Origin: Phyllobacterium sp. 21LDTY02-6
GTDB lineage: Bacteria > Pseudomonadota > Alphaproteobacteria > Rhizobiales > Rhizobiaceae
Length of the DNA: 64,000 nucleotides
Direction of reading: 5' to 3'
Assembly: GCF_023554255.2 (NCBI RefSeq)
Contig: NZ_JAMJWD020000004.1
Coordinates: forward strand, 471,794 to 535,793
Made by a program: the position numbers and the translations under genes. Below, one piece after another: positions 9,359-17,661 of this stretch (its first letter is position 1; each line of letters starts with the position of its first letter). The notes under the pieces were generated by a model. The model saw only the letters and a list, made by a program, of their open reading frames with translations, searched no databases and had not been told where the DNA came from.

Positions 9359-10446
9359 TGGCCAGTCTGTTCCAATCCATCGGGCAAAGGACCCTGTTCT
9401 CCCTCGAGCCGGAGCGGGCGCATGGCCTGTCGATCATGGCCTTGCGTTCCGGCATCGTGCCCGCCTGTGCGACACCGGGCGATCCCGCGCTTCGGATCAA
9501 TGTCGCCGGGCTCGATTTTCCCAATCCGCTCGGCATGGCGGCCGGCTACGACAAGAATGCGGAAGTGCCGGACGCCCTGTTGAAGCTCGGTTTCGGCTTT
9601 GCCGAAGTCGGCACCCTGACGCCGCTGCGGCAATCCGGGAACCCCAAGCCGAGAATATTCCGGCTGGTACAGGATCGCGCCGTCATCAACCGTCTCGGCT
9701 TCAACAATGAGGGCCACGAAGCCGCGTTCCGCCGGTTGTCGGAGCGTAGCGGCAAACGCGGCATCATCGGCGTCAATATCGGCGCCAACAAGGATTCGCC
9801 CGACCGCATCGCCGATTATGTCGCCGGCATAAGGCGCTTCGCCGGCGTCGCCAGCTATTTCGCCGTGAACATCTCTTCCCCCAATACGCCGGGCCTGCGC
9901 GACCTGCAGACGCGCGACAGCCTGAAGGAACTGCTCGGCCGCGTGCTCGCCGAGCGCGACCGGCAGCAGGGGTCGAAGCGGCCGGTATTCCTGAAGATAG
10001 CGCCCGACCTGCCCGAAGCGAGCCTGGACGATATCGCCGCCGAACTCGCGCTTCACCCGCTCGACGGCCTCGTCGTTTCCAATACCACCCTCTCCCGCAG
10101 CGGCCTGATCAACCAGCTGGAACAGCGCGAGACAGGCGGTCTTTCGGGCGCGCCGCTGTTCGAACGTTCGACCATCGTCCTGGCGAAGATGCGCCAGCGC
10201 GTCGGCGCCGACCTGCCGATCATCGGCGTCGGCGGCATTGACAGCGCCGAGACCGCCCTTGCCAAGATCCGCGCCGGCGCCGATCTGGTTCAGCTCTATA
10301 CGGGGATGATCTACAAGGGCCCCGGCATAGCGGCCGAGATCGTCAAGGGCCTTTCCAAGCAGATGAAGCGGGAGGCCGTCGCCAACATATCCGGCCTGCG
10401 CGATCTCGACACGGCCGATTGGGCGGCCCGGCCGCTGCTGGCCTAG
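9358..10446 (+). CDS. pyrD: Dihydroorotate dehydrogenase (quinone), class 2
   Basis: Oxidises dihydroorotate to orotate in pyrimidine synthesis, passing electrons through FMN to membrane quinone. The 362-residue protein has the class 2 N-terminal helix region, the FMN-binding segment NPLGMAAGYDKNAEV, the catalytic region YFAVNISSPNTPGLRDLQ, FLKIAPDL, VVSNTTLSR and the phosphate-binding GVGGIDSAETALAKIRAGAD. The start is the ATG overlapping the DUF952 stop. The stop overlaps that of the convergent MATE gene by 4 bp. Confidence 0.96.
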   Translation: MASLFQSIGQRTLFSLEPERAHGLSIMALRSGIVPACATPGDPALRINVAGLDFPNPLGMAAGYDKNAEVPDALLKLGFGFAEVGTLTPLRQSGNPKPRIFRLVQDRAVINRLGFNNEGHEAAFRRLSERSGKRGIIGVNIGANKDSPDRIADYVAGIRRFAGVASYFAVNISSPNTPGLRDLQTRDSLKELLGRVLAERDRQQGSKRPVFLKIAPDLPEASLDDIAAELALHPLDGLVVSNTTLSRSGLINQLEQRETGGLSGAPLFERSTIVLAKMRQRVGADLPIIGVGGIDSAETALAKIRAGADLVQLYTGMIYKGPGIAAEIVKGLSKQMKREAVANISGLRDLDTADWAARPLLA

Positions 10447-11795
10447 GCCGCGAACTGCGCCCGGGCGCGGGACGGCAGGATCGCCAGCAGCGATATGCCC
10501 CGCAGTCCGAGGAACAGGTGCAGGGCGAGCCAGAGCCCGTGATTGCCGAAATAGACCGGCAGCACCAGATAGGCCGCGAAATAGCCGGCCAGCGACAGCA
10601 GCATCATGTTGCGCATGTCGCGCGACCAGGTGGCGCCGATGAAGACACCATCCATGTGGAAGGCCAGCAGCCCCATGACCGGCGCCAGCGCCGCCCAGGG
10701 CATATAGGTCGATGCCATTTCCTGCACCTCGGGCGATTTGATCAGGAACCTTATGATGCCGTCGCCGAAGGCGAGGAAGAACAGCGCCATCGCGCTGGCG
10801 AGCATCAGGCCCCACAGGAAGGAAAGCCGCACGCCGCGGTCGAATGCCGGGCGGTAATGGGCGCCGACCGCGCGGCCGGATATCTGCTCGGCGGCGGTGG
10901 TGACACCGTCGATGAGATAGCCCGAGACGAGGAGAAAATTCATGAGTACGGCATTCGCCGCCAGCGTCACCGCGCCTGCCGTGGTGCCGGCGCGGGTGAA
11001 ATAGGCATAGGCGATGAGCAGGAAGAACGAGCGCAGCATGATATCCCGGTTCACCGCGAACATCCGGCGCAGCTCATGCGGATCGAGGATCATCGCCAAT
11101 GTCGGGTTCGGCTCGGCGCGGAACTGCCGATAGACGAGCACCAGTCCGACGACCAGCGCGATGCCTTCGCCGAGCACGGTACCCCAGGCGATGCCGGCGA
11201 CGCCCCAGCCGGCCAGCAGCCCCAGCCCGATGGTCATGGCGATATTGATGCCATTGAGCAGGAATTGCAGATAGAGCCCCTGCATGGCCCGGCCCTGGCC
11301 GAGCAGCAGGCCGAGCACGGCATAATTGGCAAGCGCCATCGGCGACGACAGAAGGCGGATCGTGACATAGGTCGACATCGCCGCCGATACTGCCGGGTCC
11401 GGCTGCATGAAGCGGTTCGTCGCCATCAGCACGAGCGGCGTCGCCAGGATGAAGACGATGCCGGCGATCAGGGCGATGCCGATGGAGCGCCAGAACACCG
11501 CCTGCTGCCCCACCTTGTCATGCATGCCCATGGCCTGGGCCACCAGGCCGGTAGTGCCGGCGCGCAGGAAATTCATCGTCGAGAACAGGAAGTCGAAGAC
11601 CAGCGCACCGATGGCGAGGCCGCCGAGCAGATGCGGATCACCCAGCTGGCCGACCACCGCCGTATCGACGAGGCCGAGCAGCGGCGTCGTCAACGATGCG
11701 AGCATGACCGGAATGGTGATCGCCAGCATCAGCCGGTTCGTCACCTCGAAGGGCCGGACAATCTTCTGCTGCTGTGTCGGCGGAGTGTCGTTCAT
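10443..11795 (-). CDS. MATE-family efflux transporter (DinF type)
   Basis: A 450-residue polytopic protein with about 12 hydrophobic helices. The N-terminal repeat begins RLMLAITIPVMLASLTTPLLGLVDTAVVGQLG, the characteristic MATE helix 1 with the LVDTAVVG motif, and the second half repeats the fold from about residue 230. MATE proteins export cationic drugs or metabolites in exchange for H+ or Na+; the substrate is unknown. I use the ATG at 11795; a GTG three codons upstream is possible. Confidence 0.92.
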   Translation of the reverse strand: MNDTPPTQQQKIVRPFEVTNRLMLAITIPVMLASLTTPLLGLVDTAVVGQLGDPHLLGGLAIGALVFDFLFSTMNFLRAGTTGLVAQAMGMHDKVGQQAVFWRSIGIALIAGIVFILATPLVLMATNRFMQPDPAVSAAMSTYVTIRLLSSPMALANYAVLGLLLGQGRAMQGLYLQFLLNGINIAMTIGLGLLAGWGVAGIAWGTVLGEGIALVVGLVLVYRQFRAEPNPTLAMILDPHELRRMFAVNRDIMLRSFFLLIAYAYFTRAGTTAGAVTLAANAVLMNFLLVSGYLIDGVTTAAEQISGRAVGAHYRPAFDRGVRLSFLWGLMLASAMALFFLAFGDGIIRFLIKSPEVQEMASTYMPWAALAPVMGLLAFHMDGVFIGATWSRDMRNMMLLSLAGYFAAYLVLPVYFGNHGLWLALHLFLGLRGISLLAILPSRARAQFAA

Positions 11796-11874
11796 GAAGG
11801 GCACCGGAGGTTGCGGCGGGTTGTGCCGTTACCCCTCTCTATGCCATTGCCGGCGTCCGCTTGCCAGTGGCAAA

Positions 11875-12372
11875 TCAGCGCCCGAGCACGAGTGCCCAGT
11901 AACGTTCGCTGCTGCCATTCGCGGCTTCAGCATAGGCGAGGCCATAATGCCTGAACCGCGGGTCGAGCATGTTGCGCCGATGCGGCGGCGAAGCCATCCA
12001 CATGGCGAACAGGCGGTCGATACCCATCCTGCCCATCGCGATGTTCTCGGCCGCCGCGCCATCGATGCCATTGCCGCCGACGCGCGTGGCGAAATCCCTG
12101 CCCCAACCGGTGGTATGGGTCATCCGGCCCCGGCTCGCCATGTAAATGGCCTGCTGCAGGGCGGCCTGCTCGAGCCTGCTGTCGGGCGACATGGATTCGA
12201 GCCCGTTGCCGGAGCGCACCGCCGCCATCGCGCCGCTGGCGGAACCGGACACGCCGGCGCTGGCGCCCGGCCCCCTGCCTGCCGACTGGCAGGCGGCAAG
12301 CGGCAGCAGCAAAGCGAGCAGCGCCCAGTGAAGATGCCTGCGCGGGCGCAGGACCGAATGAATGGCTGGCAT
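11875..12372 (-). CDS. CAP/SCP-domain lipoprotein
   Basis: 165 residues. The N-terminus is a lipoprotein signal (ALLALLLPLAACQSAGR, lipobox LAAC, cleavage before Cys about 28). A CAP (cysteine-rich secretory protein/PR-1) domain follows with SPDSRLEQAALQQAIYMASR, MTHTTGWG, AAENIAMG, and WMASPPHRRNMLDPRFRHYG, the last being the usual histidine-bearing signature. Bacterial CAP proteins are extracytoplasmic and their activity is unsettled. The start at 12372 places the signal peptide at the N-terminus. Confidence 0.88.
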   Translation of the reverse strand: MPAIHSVLRPRRHLHWALLALLLPLAACQSAGRGPGASAGVSGSASGAMAAVRSGNGLESMSPDSRLEQAALQQAIYMASRGRMTHTTGWGRDFATRVGGNGIDGAAAENIAMGRMGIDRLFAMWMASPPHRRNMLDPRFRHYGLAYAEAANGSSERYWALVLGR

Positions 12373-12425
12373 GGATGACCTCGTGATAAGTTCACCCGTG
12401 CCTAGAGACGAATTGTGCCAAAAAT

Positions 12426-12692
12426 TCAGCGGCGATAGTTCAACAATCTCAAGATGATGAAGCACGGCACCACGACGGCGGCGCCGAGCAGCAGGTAAGA
12501 CGCGAAGCTCTCGATCGCGCCGAAGCCGAGATTCCAGATGCGGCGTATGAAGCGCTCGACGCCATAGACGATGTCCATCGGCGACCAGTCGAACGCGTTC
12601 ATGACGACGCCGACGACCAGCGATACGACGATCAGCTTGAGCAACACCCGGCCGGGCGTATCCCCTAGAAAGCTGTTGGACCTGTCCGTCAT
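12426..12692 (-). CDS. Small inner-membrane protein, DUF6460-like
   Basis: 88 residues with two hydrophobic segments (LLKLIVVSLVVGVVMNAFDW and YLLLGAAVVVPCFIILRLL) joined by a short amphipathic stretch (MDIVYGVERFIRRIWNLGF). It resembles the small alphaproteobacterial family DUF6460, whose function is unknown. The start at 12692 (MTDRSNSFLGDTPGRVLLK) is the conserved N-terminus; a longer upstream frame is unlikely. Confidence 0.75.
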   Translation of the reverse strand: MTDRSNSFLGDTPGRVLLKLIVVSLVVGVVMNAFDWSPMDIVYGVERFIRRIWNLGFGAIESFASYLLLGAAVVVPCFIILRLLNYRR

Positions 12693-12885
12693 CGATTTCT
12701 CCAAGCTGCGTGCTGCGACCATGGCTGATGTAAAGCATATTGCCATGAATTCAAGCTGTCCTGCCCGGTTGGCGCTCCAGACCCTGCACTCGGCCGTGCT
12801 GGCGATCCATAGGATTCATTAGGCGCCGGCGCTTTGTTTGCACGGTGGATGGCCGTATAATGGCGCAAGATCGGGGGCGCGTTCC

Positions 12886-13416
12886 ATGACTACCATTGCC
12901 AATGTCTCATGCTGGGCGGCCGCCCTTGGCGTTGCGGCCATGCTCGCTTCGCCCGCCCGCGCCCAGTCGTCGCCGGGTTCGGGTTGCACGCTCCATCCGG
13001 TCGGCGGCACGGCGCGGCATGTCCTGCAATGCCGCGGCGGCCTGAAGATCACCGCCGAGGCCAATGCGCGCTACAGCCTGATCGACAGCAACCGCGATGG
13101 CAGCGTCGACAAGGTGCGCCTGCAGGACAAGGCGATTCTCATCGATGCACCCGCCTCCCCTCAAGGCTTCGAGGTGATCACGCCCCAGGCCATCGCCGCC
13201 GTGCGCGGCACGCGCTGGGCCGTGGATGCGAGCGCGGCAGGCACAGCCGTCTTCGTCGCAAGGGGCGCCGTGGATGTGAGGCGCCGCGCCGCTGGCGAGC
13301 CGGTCGTGCTCGGCCCGGGCCAGGGCGTCGACGTCGATGCGGGGTCTGCCGCCCTGGTGGTGAAGCGGTGGCCGGCAAAGCGGGTCGCCGCCCTCATGGC
13401 CCGGCTCGGCCAATAG
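12886..13416 (+). CDS. Secreted FecR-domain protein
   Basis: 176 residues with a signal peptide ending at ASPARAQSS. The mature part has a FecR fold: AILIDAPASPQGFEVITPQAIAAVRGTRWAVD followed by GTAVFVARGAVDVRR and LGPGQGVDVDAG, the usual hydrophobic beta repeats. Unlike FecR anti-sigma factors it has no cytoplasmic domain or TM helix. It lies 3 bp upstream of a CHASE2 adenylate cyclase; this FecR-CHASE2 arrangement recurs in bacteria, suggesting a periplasmic partner for the CHASE2 sensor. The start is supported by GGGGGCG upstream of the ATG. Confidence 0.85.
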   Translation: MTTIANVSCWAAALGVAAMLASPARAQSSPGSGCTLHPVGGTARHVLQCRGGLKITAEANARYSLIDSNRDGSVDKVRLQDKAILIDAPASPQGFEVITPQAIAAVRGTRWAVDASAAGTAVFVARGAVDVRRRAAGEPVVLGPGQGVDVDAGSAALVVKRWPAKRVAALMARLGQ

Positions 13417-13419
13417 GAC

Positions 13420-15273
13420 ATGAGGTACCGCAGCGCCCTGATGCTGGCGGCGCTGACGCTTACCCTCGTTTGGGGCGCCGGGCTTGGCGCCGCCCACATG
13501 CGCAGCAATCTCTGGTTCCTGGAGCGCGTCGAGGCGACGCTGACGGACCTGCGCATTCTCCTGCGCGGCAGCCGGCCCGCCCCCGATGCGCTGACCATCG
13601 TCGCCATTGACGATCAGACGGTGCAGCGGACCGGCAGCTATCCGCTGGCGCGCGCCAGGATCGCCGAGCTGATCGACGCCATCGGCCGGGCGCGGCCGAA
13701 TATCATCGCCGTGGACATGCTGTTCCTCGAGGCCGGGGCGGCGGAAGGCGATGCCGCGCTCGCCGCCGCCCTTGCGCGCACGCCATCCATCATAGCGGGA
13801 GCCGCCGTGTTCCAGCGGAGCAGCCAGCGCGCCGGCGCCGGCGGAGCCCTCCTCGACCGCATCCCCGACGCCGAGAGCTTCCTGCTGCCCCTGCCGCGCT
13901 TCAGCGAGGCGGCACAGGTCGGCATCGTCAATGTCGGCACGGACCAATCCGGCACGCCGCGCGAAATCCCGATGATATTCCGCAGCGGCAGCGACATACG
14001 CGCCGCCTTCCCCCTGCAGGCCGCGGCGCTCTCCCTCGGCGTCGAGCCGGTCTTCGGGGCGGACGGCATCGAGCTCGGCGGCAGGCATGTCGCGACCGAT
14101 AGCGGCCAGGCGCTGCCGCTGGCATTCCATGGCCCGCGCGGCACGATAAGGACGATCAGCGCCGCTGCCATTCTCGACGGCAGCTTCGATCCCGCCGATA
14201 TTTCCGGCAAGGTCGTGGTCCTCGGCACCACCGTGACCGGCGGCGGCGACGTCTTCCCGACGCCGTTCGACCAGGTCCTGCCCGGCGTCGAAGTCATCGC
14301 CACCGCCATCGGCCATCTGGTTGCCGATGGCGGCATCACCCGCAACCGGTTCACGCATCGCATCGACGCCGCGACCGCCATCCTCCTGCCGATGCTGCTG
14401 GTCACCATATTGGCGTTCTGGCCAAACGCGCCGGGCCTCGCGGCGATGGGCGCCGTGCTCGTCTGCTGGTTGGCGCTCAATGCCCTGCTGTTCTCCAACG
14501 GCCTGTGGCTGAGCATATCGCTGCCGCTGACCGCCATCGGCCCGCCAGTGCTGATATTCGGCGCGCTGCAACTGCTCCTGAACCGGCGGCGGGCGCAGCA
14601 TTTCGCCAGCCAGAGCCGCATGTTGCAGGCCATCCAGGCGCCCGGCCTCGGCAAATGGCTGGCGCGCCATCCGGATTTTCTGGCTTTGCCGGTGCGCCAG
14701 GATGCGGCGGTGATCTTCATCGACCTGTCGGGCTTCACCGGCCTCAGCGAAATCCTCGGCCCCAATTCGACGCGCGACCTGCTCAACGGCTTCTACCAGA
14801 TGGTGGACGAGGAAGTGGCGGCGAGCGGCGGCAGCATCATCAGCTTCATGGGCGATGGCGCCATGATCCTGTTCGGCCTGCCGGCGCCGAAGCCGGACGA
14901 TGCGCAGCGCGCCCTCGGCTGTGCCGTCAGTCTCTGCGGCCGCACCGGGCAATGGCTGGCGACGCTGCCCTCCTCGACCAGCGAGCGCATCGGCTACAAG
15001 GTCGGCGCGCATTTCGGCACGGTCGTCGCCTCGCGCCTTGGCGGCGGCGAGCGCCAGCAGATCACCGCGACCGGAGATACGGTCAACATCGCCAGCAGGC
15101 TCATGGAGATCGCCAAGGCCAACCGCGCCGAACTGGCGCTCAGCAGCGAAATCCTGCATGTGGCGGGTCCGGACAATGCCGCCTCGGCGCGCGGCACGCT
15201 GACCGGCCCGCTCGAAGCCGAGATCAGGGGCAGGTCCGGGGCCGTGACGATCTGGCTATGGCGCGGCGGATGA
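13420..15273 (+). CDS. CHASE2-domain class III adenylate/guanylate cyclase
   Basis: A 617-residue membrane cyclase. An N-terminal TM helix (about 5-25) leads into an extracytoplasmic CHASE2 sensor (about 30-300, e.g. LTIVAIDDQTVQRTGSYPL and NIIAVDMLFLEAG). Three TM helices follow (about 305-390), then the catalytic class III domain (about 425-600): VIFIDLSGFTGLSE with metal-binding Asp residues, ISFMGDGAMILFGLP with the second metal Asp, and TATGDTVNIASRLMEIAK. It makes cAMP or, less likely, cGMP. Separated by 3 bp from the FecR-domain gene, so co-transcribed. A REPIN-like repeat follows its stop. Confidence 0.92.
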   Translation: MRYRSALMLAALTLTLVWGAGLGAAHMRSNLWFLERVEATLTDLRILLRGSRPAPDALTIVAIDDQTVQRTGSYPLARARIAELIDAIGRARPNIIAVDMLFLEAGAAEGDAALAAALARTPSIIAGAAVFQRSSQRAGAGGALLDRIPDAESFLLPLPRFSEAAQVGIVNVGTDQSGTPREIPMIFRSGSDIRAAFPLQAAALSLGVEPVFGADGIELGGRHVATDSGQALPLAFHGPRGTIRTISAAAILDGSFDPADISGKVVVLGTTVTGGGDVFPTPFDQVLPGVEVIATAIGHLVADGGITRNRFTHRIDAATAILLPMLLVTILAFWPNAPGLAAMGAVLVCWLALNALLFSNGLWLSISLPLTAIGPPVLIFGALQLLLNRRRAQHFASQSRMLQAIQAPGLGKWLARHPDFLALPVRQDAAVIFIDLSGFTGLSEILGPNSTRDLLNGFYQMVDEEVAASGGSIISFMGDGAMILFGLPAPKPDDAQRALGCAVSLCGRTGQWLATLPSSTSERIGYKVGAHFGTVVASRLGGGERQQITATGDTVNIASRLMEIAKANRAELALSSEILHVAGPDNAASARGTLTGPLEAEIRGRSGAVTIWLWRGG

Positions 15274-15302
15274 GGGGGCGGATCGCATCAGTGTACCGCG
15301 TG

Positions 15303-15421
15303 CTTCGACAGGCTCAGCATGAGGGAAATTGGTTTGATTGCAGGAAAGTTGGGAGCTTAGAAAGGTCTCCGAACTGCCGCCCTGCCAAACACCCACTTCC
15401 TCATCCTGAGCCTGTCGAAGG
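15303..15421. repeat. REPIN-like repeat element, copy A
   Basis: About 119 bp bounded by inverted arms: CTTCGACAGGCTCAGCATGA on the left and its near complement (TCATCCTGAGCCTGTCGAAG) on the right. The inside (GATTGCAGGAAAGTTGGGAG, then CCGCCCTGCCAAACACCC) is the reverse complement of the core of copies B and D. Located after the CHASE2 cyclase stop. Non-coding. Confidence 0.8.
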
Positions 15422-15466
15422 ACGCATTTCATCGATGCAACCTCCCTGTTGGAAGTTGGGACAGAA

Positions 15467-15763
15467 CTAGGCGCGCATCGGCGCCGTGATTTCGTGGACG
15501 GCGCCAATGACGATCAGGATGACGATATAGGCGGCGACGATCAGCCAGAGCGGCCAGGGCCGCGTCGATTTCTTCGCCAGGAGGCCGACGATCAGGCCGG
15601 GGACGAGCGCGAGGGCGACGAGCTGGCTTGCCGCCTCGGACGGCGTCTTGAAGCTCGGCAGCGTGACGCCGAAATAGAGCGCCGCGAGGGCGATCGCCAG
15701 CGCGATGGCTGAACAGACGAGCCCTTTGAGATAGGGGGATTGCGTGCGCTCGGTGCCGGTCAT
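15467..15763 (-). CDS. Small three-helix membrane protein of unknown function
   Basis: 98 residues. Three hydrophobic segments: GLVCSAIALAIALAALYFGV, LVALALVPGLIVGLLA and WPLWLIVAAYIVILIVIGAV. No family recognised with confidence. The start lies 8 bp after the apaG stop on the same strand, so it is likely the last gene of a metZ-apaG transcript. An inner-membrane location is inferred from hydropathy. Confidence 0.7.
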   Translation of the reverse strand: MTGTERTQSPYLKGLVCSAIALAIALAALYFGVTLPSFKTPSEAASQLVALALVPGLIVGLLAKKSTRPWPLWLIVAAYIVILIVIGAVHEITAPMRA

Positions 15764-15771
15764 GGGGAAGC

Positions 15772-16164
15772 CTAGTTGATGGTGCGGGACTGGTCGGGAA
15801 TATCCAGCGAAAAGGCCGGAATGTCGATATCGAAGCGGTCGCCGCCGACGCTTTGCATCGTATATCTGCCGACCATCATGCCCGAAGCGGTCTTCAGCGG
15901 GCAGCCGGACGAATATTGGAAGGAATCGCCCGGGTTCAGCACCGGCTGCTCGCCCACGACCCCCGGTCCGCGCACTTCCTCGACATTGCCATGCGCGTCG
16001 GTGATCTGCCAGTAGCGCGACCGCAATTGCACGGTCGCGTCGGATTCGTTGGAGATCGTTATCCGGTAGCCCCAGACATAATGGTTCGCCGCCGGGTCGG
16101 ACTGATCCTCCAGGTAAAAGGGTTCGACAGTGACTTCGATCTCGCGTGTGATGGCTTTATACAT
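15772..16164 (-). CDS. apaG: ApaG protein (Co2+/Mg2+ efflux-associated)
   Basis: 130 residues, the usual size of ApaG, a single fibronectin-III-like beta-sandwich domain. Recognised by [67 protein letters not shown] and GRYTMQ. Its molecular role is not settled. It follows metZ with an 87-bp gap on the same strand, a neighbourhood common in Hyphomicrobiales. The start at 16164 gives the standard N-terminus [11 protein letters not shown]. Confidence 0.95.
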   Translation of the reverse strand: MYKAITREIEVTVEPFYLEDQSDPAANHYVWGYRITISNESDATVQLRSRYWQITDAHGNVEEVRGPGVVGEQPVLNPGDSFQYSSGCPLKTASGMMVGRYTMQSVGGDRFDIDIPAFSLDIPDQSRTIN

Positions 16165-16251
16165 ACCTGTCCCAGTGTATGTTCCTGATATCGCCAGCCA
16201 CGCCGGCGGCGTCAACCGCTGCGATCTAAATCCTTTGTGATCGCCCTGCGT

Positions 16252-17439
16252 TCACGCCTTCAGCGCCATGTCGAGATCCTCGATCAGGTCGTCGGCATCC
16301 TCCAGGCCGACGGACAGCCGCAACAGCCCATCGGAAATGCCGAGCTCCGCCCGCGCCTCGTCCGACAGGTTCTTGTGGGTCGTGGTCGTCGGATGGGTGA
16401 TGAGGCTCTTCGCATCGCCGAGATTGTTGGAGATCTGCACGATCTCGAGCGCGTTTTCAAAGCGGAACGCGCCCTTCTTGCCGCCCTTGACCTCGAAGGC
16501 GACAAGGGTCGAGCCGCCGCTCATCTGCCGGGCGATGATATCCGCCTGCGGATGGTCGGCGCGGCCGGGATAGACCACCTTGGAAATGCCCGGGTGATCG
16601 GCGAGGAAATCGGCGAGCCGCTGCGCCGTCTGGGTCTGCTGGCGCACGCGCACGGCGAGCGTTTCCAGCCCCTTCAGCATCACCCAGGAATTGAACGGGC
16701 TCAGCCCCGGGCCGGTATGGCGGAAATATTCGTGCAGGTTGGCGTCGATCCATTCCTTGTCGGAAAGGATCATGCCGCCGAGGCAGCGCCCCTGCCCGTC
16801 AATGTGCTTGGTGGTCGAGTAGACGACGATATGCGCGCCGAGCTCCAGCGGCTTCTGGAACAGCGGCGTGGCGAAGACATTGTCGACGATCAGCTTCGCG
16901 CCGACCGAATTCGCGACCTTGGCGACGGCAGTGATGTCGATTACTTCCAGCGTCGGATTGGTCGGGCTCTCGAGGAACAGCACCTTGGTGTTGGGGCGGA
17001 TCGCATTCTCCCAGTTCTCGATCCTGGAACCATCGATCAGGGTGAACTCGACGCCATAGCGCGGCAGCAAGGTCTCGATGATGTAGCGACAGGAGCCGAA
17101 CATCGCCCGCGCCGCCAGCACGTGGTCGCCAGCCTTGACCTGGCACAGGATCGCCGCTGCGACGGCCGCCATGCCGGAGGCGGTGGCGCGCGCATCTTCG
17201 GCGCCTTCCAGCGCACACATGCGCTTTTCGAACATGTCGGTCGTGGGGTTGGCATAGCGCGAATAGATGAAGCCCGGATCCTCGCCCTTGAAACGGGCCT
17301 CGGCGGACTCGGCGTCGGGATAGACGAAACCCTGTGTCAGGAACAGCGATTCCGATGTCTCGCCAAAGCCTGAGCGAAGCGTGCCGGCATGGACGAGCTG
17401 GGTGGCGGGGCGGAAATTGCGGCTTTTCTTCTCGGTCAT
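16252..17439 (-). CDS. metZ: O-succinylhomoserine sulfhydrylase
   Basis: PLP enzyme of the Cys/Met metabolism family that makes homocysteine from O-succinylhomoserine and sulfide in methionine synthesis. About 395 residues. Signatures: FIYSRYANPTTDMFEKRM, ASGMAAVAAA, FLESPTNPTLEVIDI, and the PLP-lysine region IVVYSTTKHIDGQGRCLGG (Lys in STTKHIDG). I chose the ATG at 17439 (MTEKKSRNFRPATQLVH), preceded by GAGGCAG; an upstream TTG frame runs into the riboswitch and is not the start. Its leader carries a SAM-II aptamer and an intrinsic terminator. Confidence 0.95.
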   Translation of the reverse strand: MTEKKSRNFRPATQLVHAGTLRSGFGETSESLFLTQGFVYPDAESAEARFKGEDPGFIYSRYANPTTDMFEKRMCALEGAEDARATASGMAAVAAAILCQVKAGDHVLAARAMFGSCRYIIETLLPRYGVEFTLIDGSRIENWENAIRPNTKVLFLESPTNPTLEVIDITAVAKVANSVGAKLIVDNVFATPLFQKPLELGAHIVVYSTTKHIDGQGRCLGGMILSDKEWIDANLHEYFRHTGPGLSPFNSWVMLKGLETLAVRVRQQTQTAQRLADFLADHPGISKVVYPGRADHPQADIIARQMSGGSTLVAFEVKGGKKGAFRFENALEIVQISNNLGDAKSLITHPTTTTHKNLSDEARAELGISDGLLRLSVGLEDADDLIEDLDMALKA

Positions 17440-17469
17440 CGTTTTCTCAATCTGCCTCGTGGAGGCAAT

Positions 17470-17505
17470 AAAAAACCGGCCTTGCGGGAATCGCAAAAAG
17501 GCCGG
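17470..17505 (-). terminator. Intrinsic terminator in the metZ leader
   Basis: On the minus strand CCGGCC pairs with GGCCGG, extended by TT/AA and GCG/CGC pairs around a short loop, and is followed by TTTTTTATT. It lies between the SAM-II aptamer and the metZ ATG, about 30 nt upstream of the start. There is no other minus-strand gene for it to end, so a role in attenuating metZ is the natural reading. Confidence 0.75.
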
Positions 17506-17520
17506 ACGTGACCGGGCCTC

Positions 17521-17573
17521 TTTTAGCAAATTGTTTTACGTGGCTGCAAGCCGGCCGGCCAAATCACCACGGG
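17521..17573 (-). ncRNA. SAM-II riboswitch aptamer upstream of metZ
   Basis: Read on the minus strand, the element runs CCCGTGGTGATTTGGCCGGC, then CGGCTTGCAGCCACG, then TAAAACAATTTGCTAAAA. This matches the SAM-II (metA leader) consensus: P1 formed by CGTGG with CCACG, the conserved GATTTGGCCGGC and CTTGCAGCCACGTNAAAC segments, and the terminal GCTAAAA that makes the pseudoknot. SAM-II riboswitches lower expression of methionine genes when S-adenosylmethionine is high. The aptamer starts about 134 nt upstream of the metZ ATG. Confidence 0.93.
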
Positions 17574-17661
17574 ATAAGATTGCTTTAATCCTCTTGGGCG
17601 CTTGCGTCAATCGGGTGAAACGCTAAAGCTTTCACCGGATTTGACAGGATTTGACGACCAT

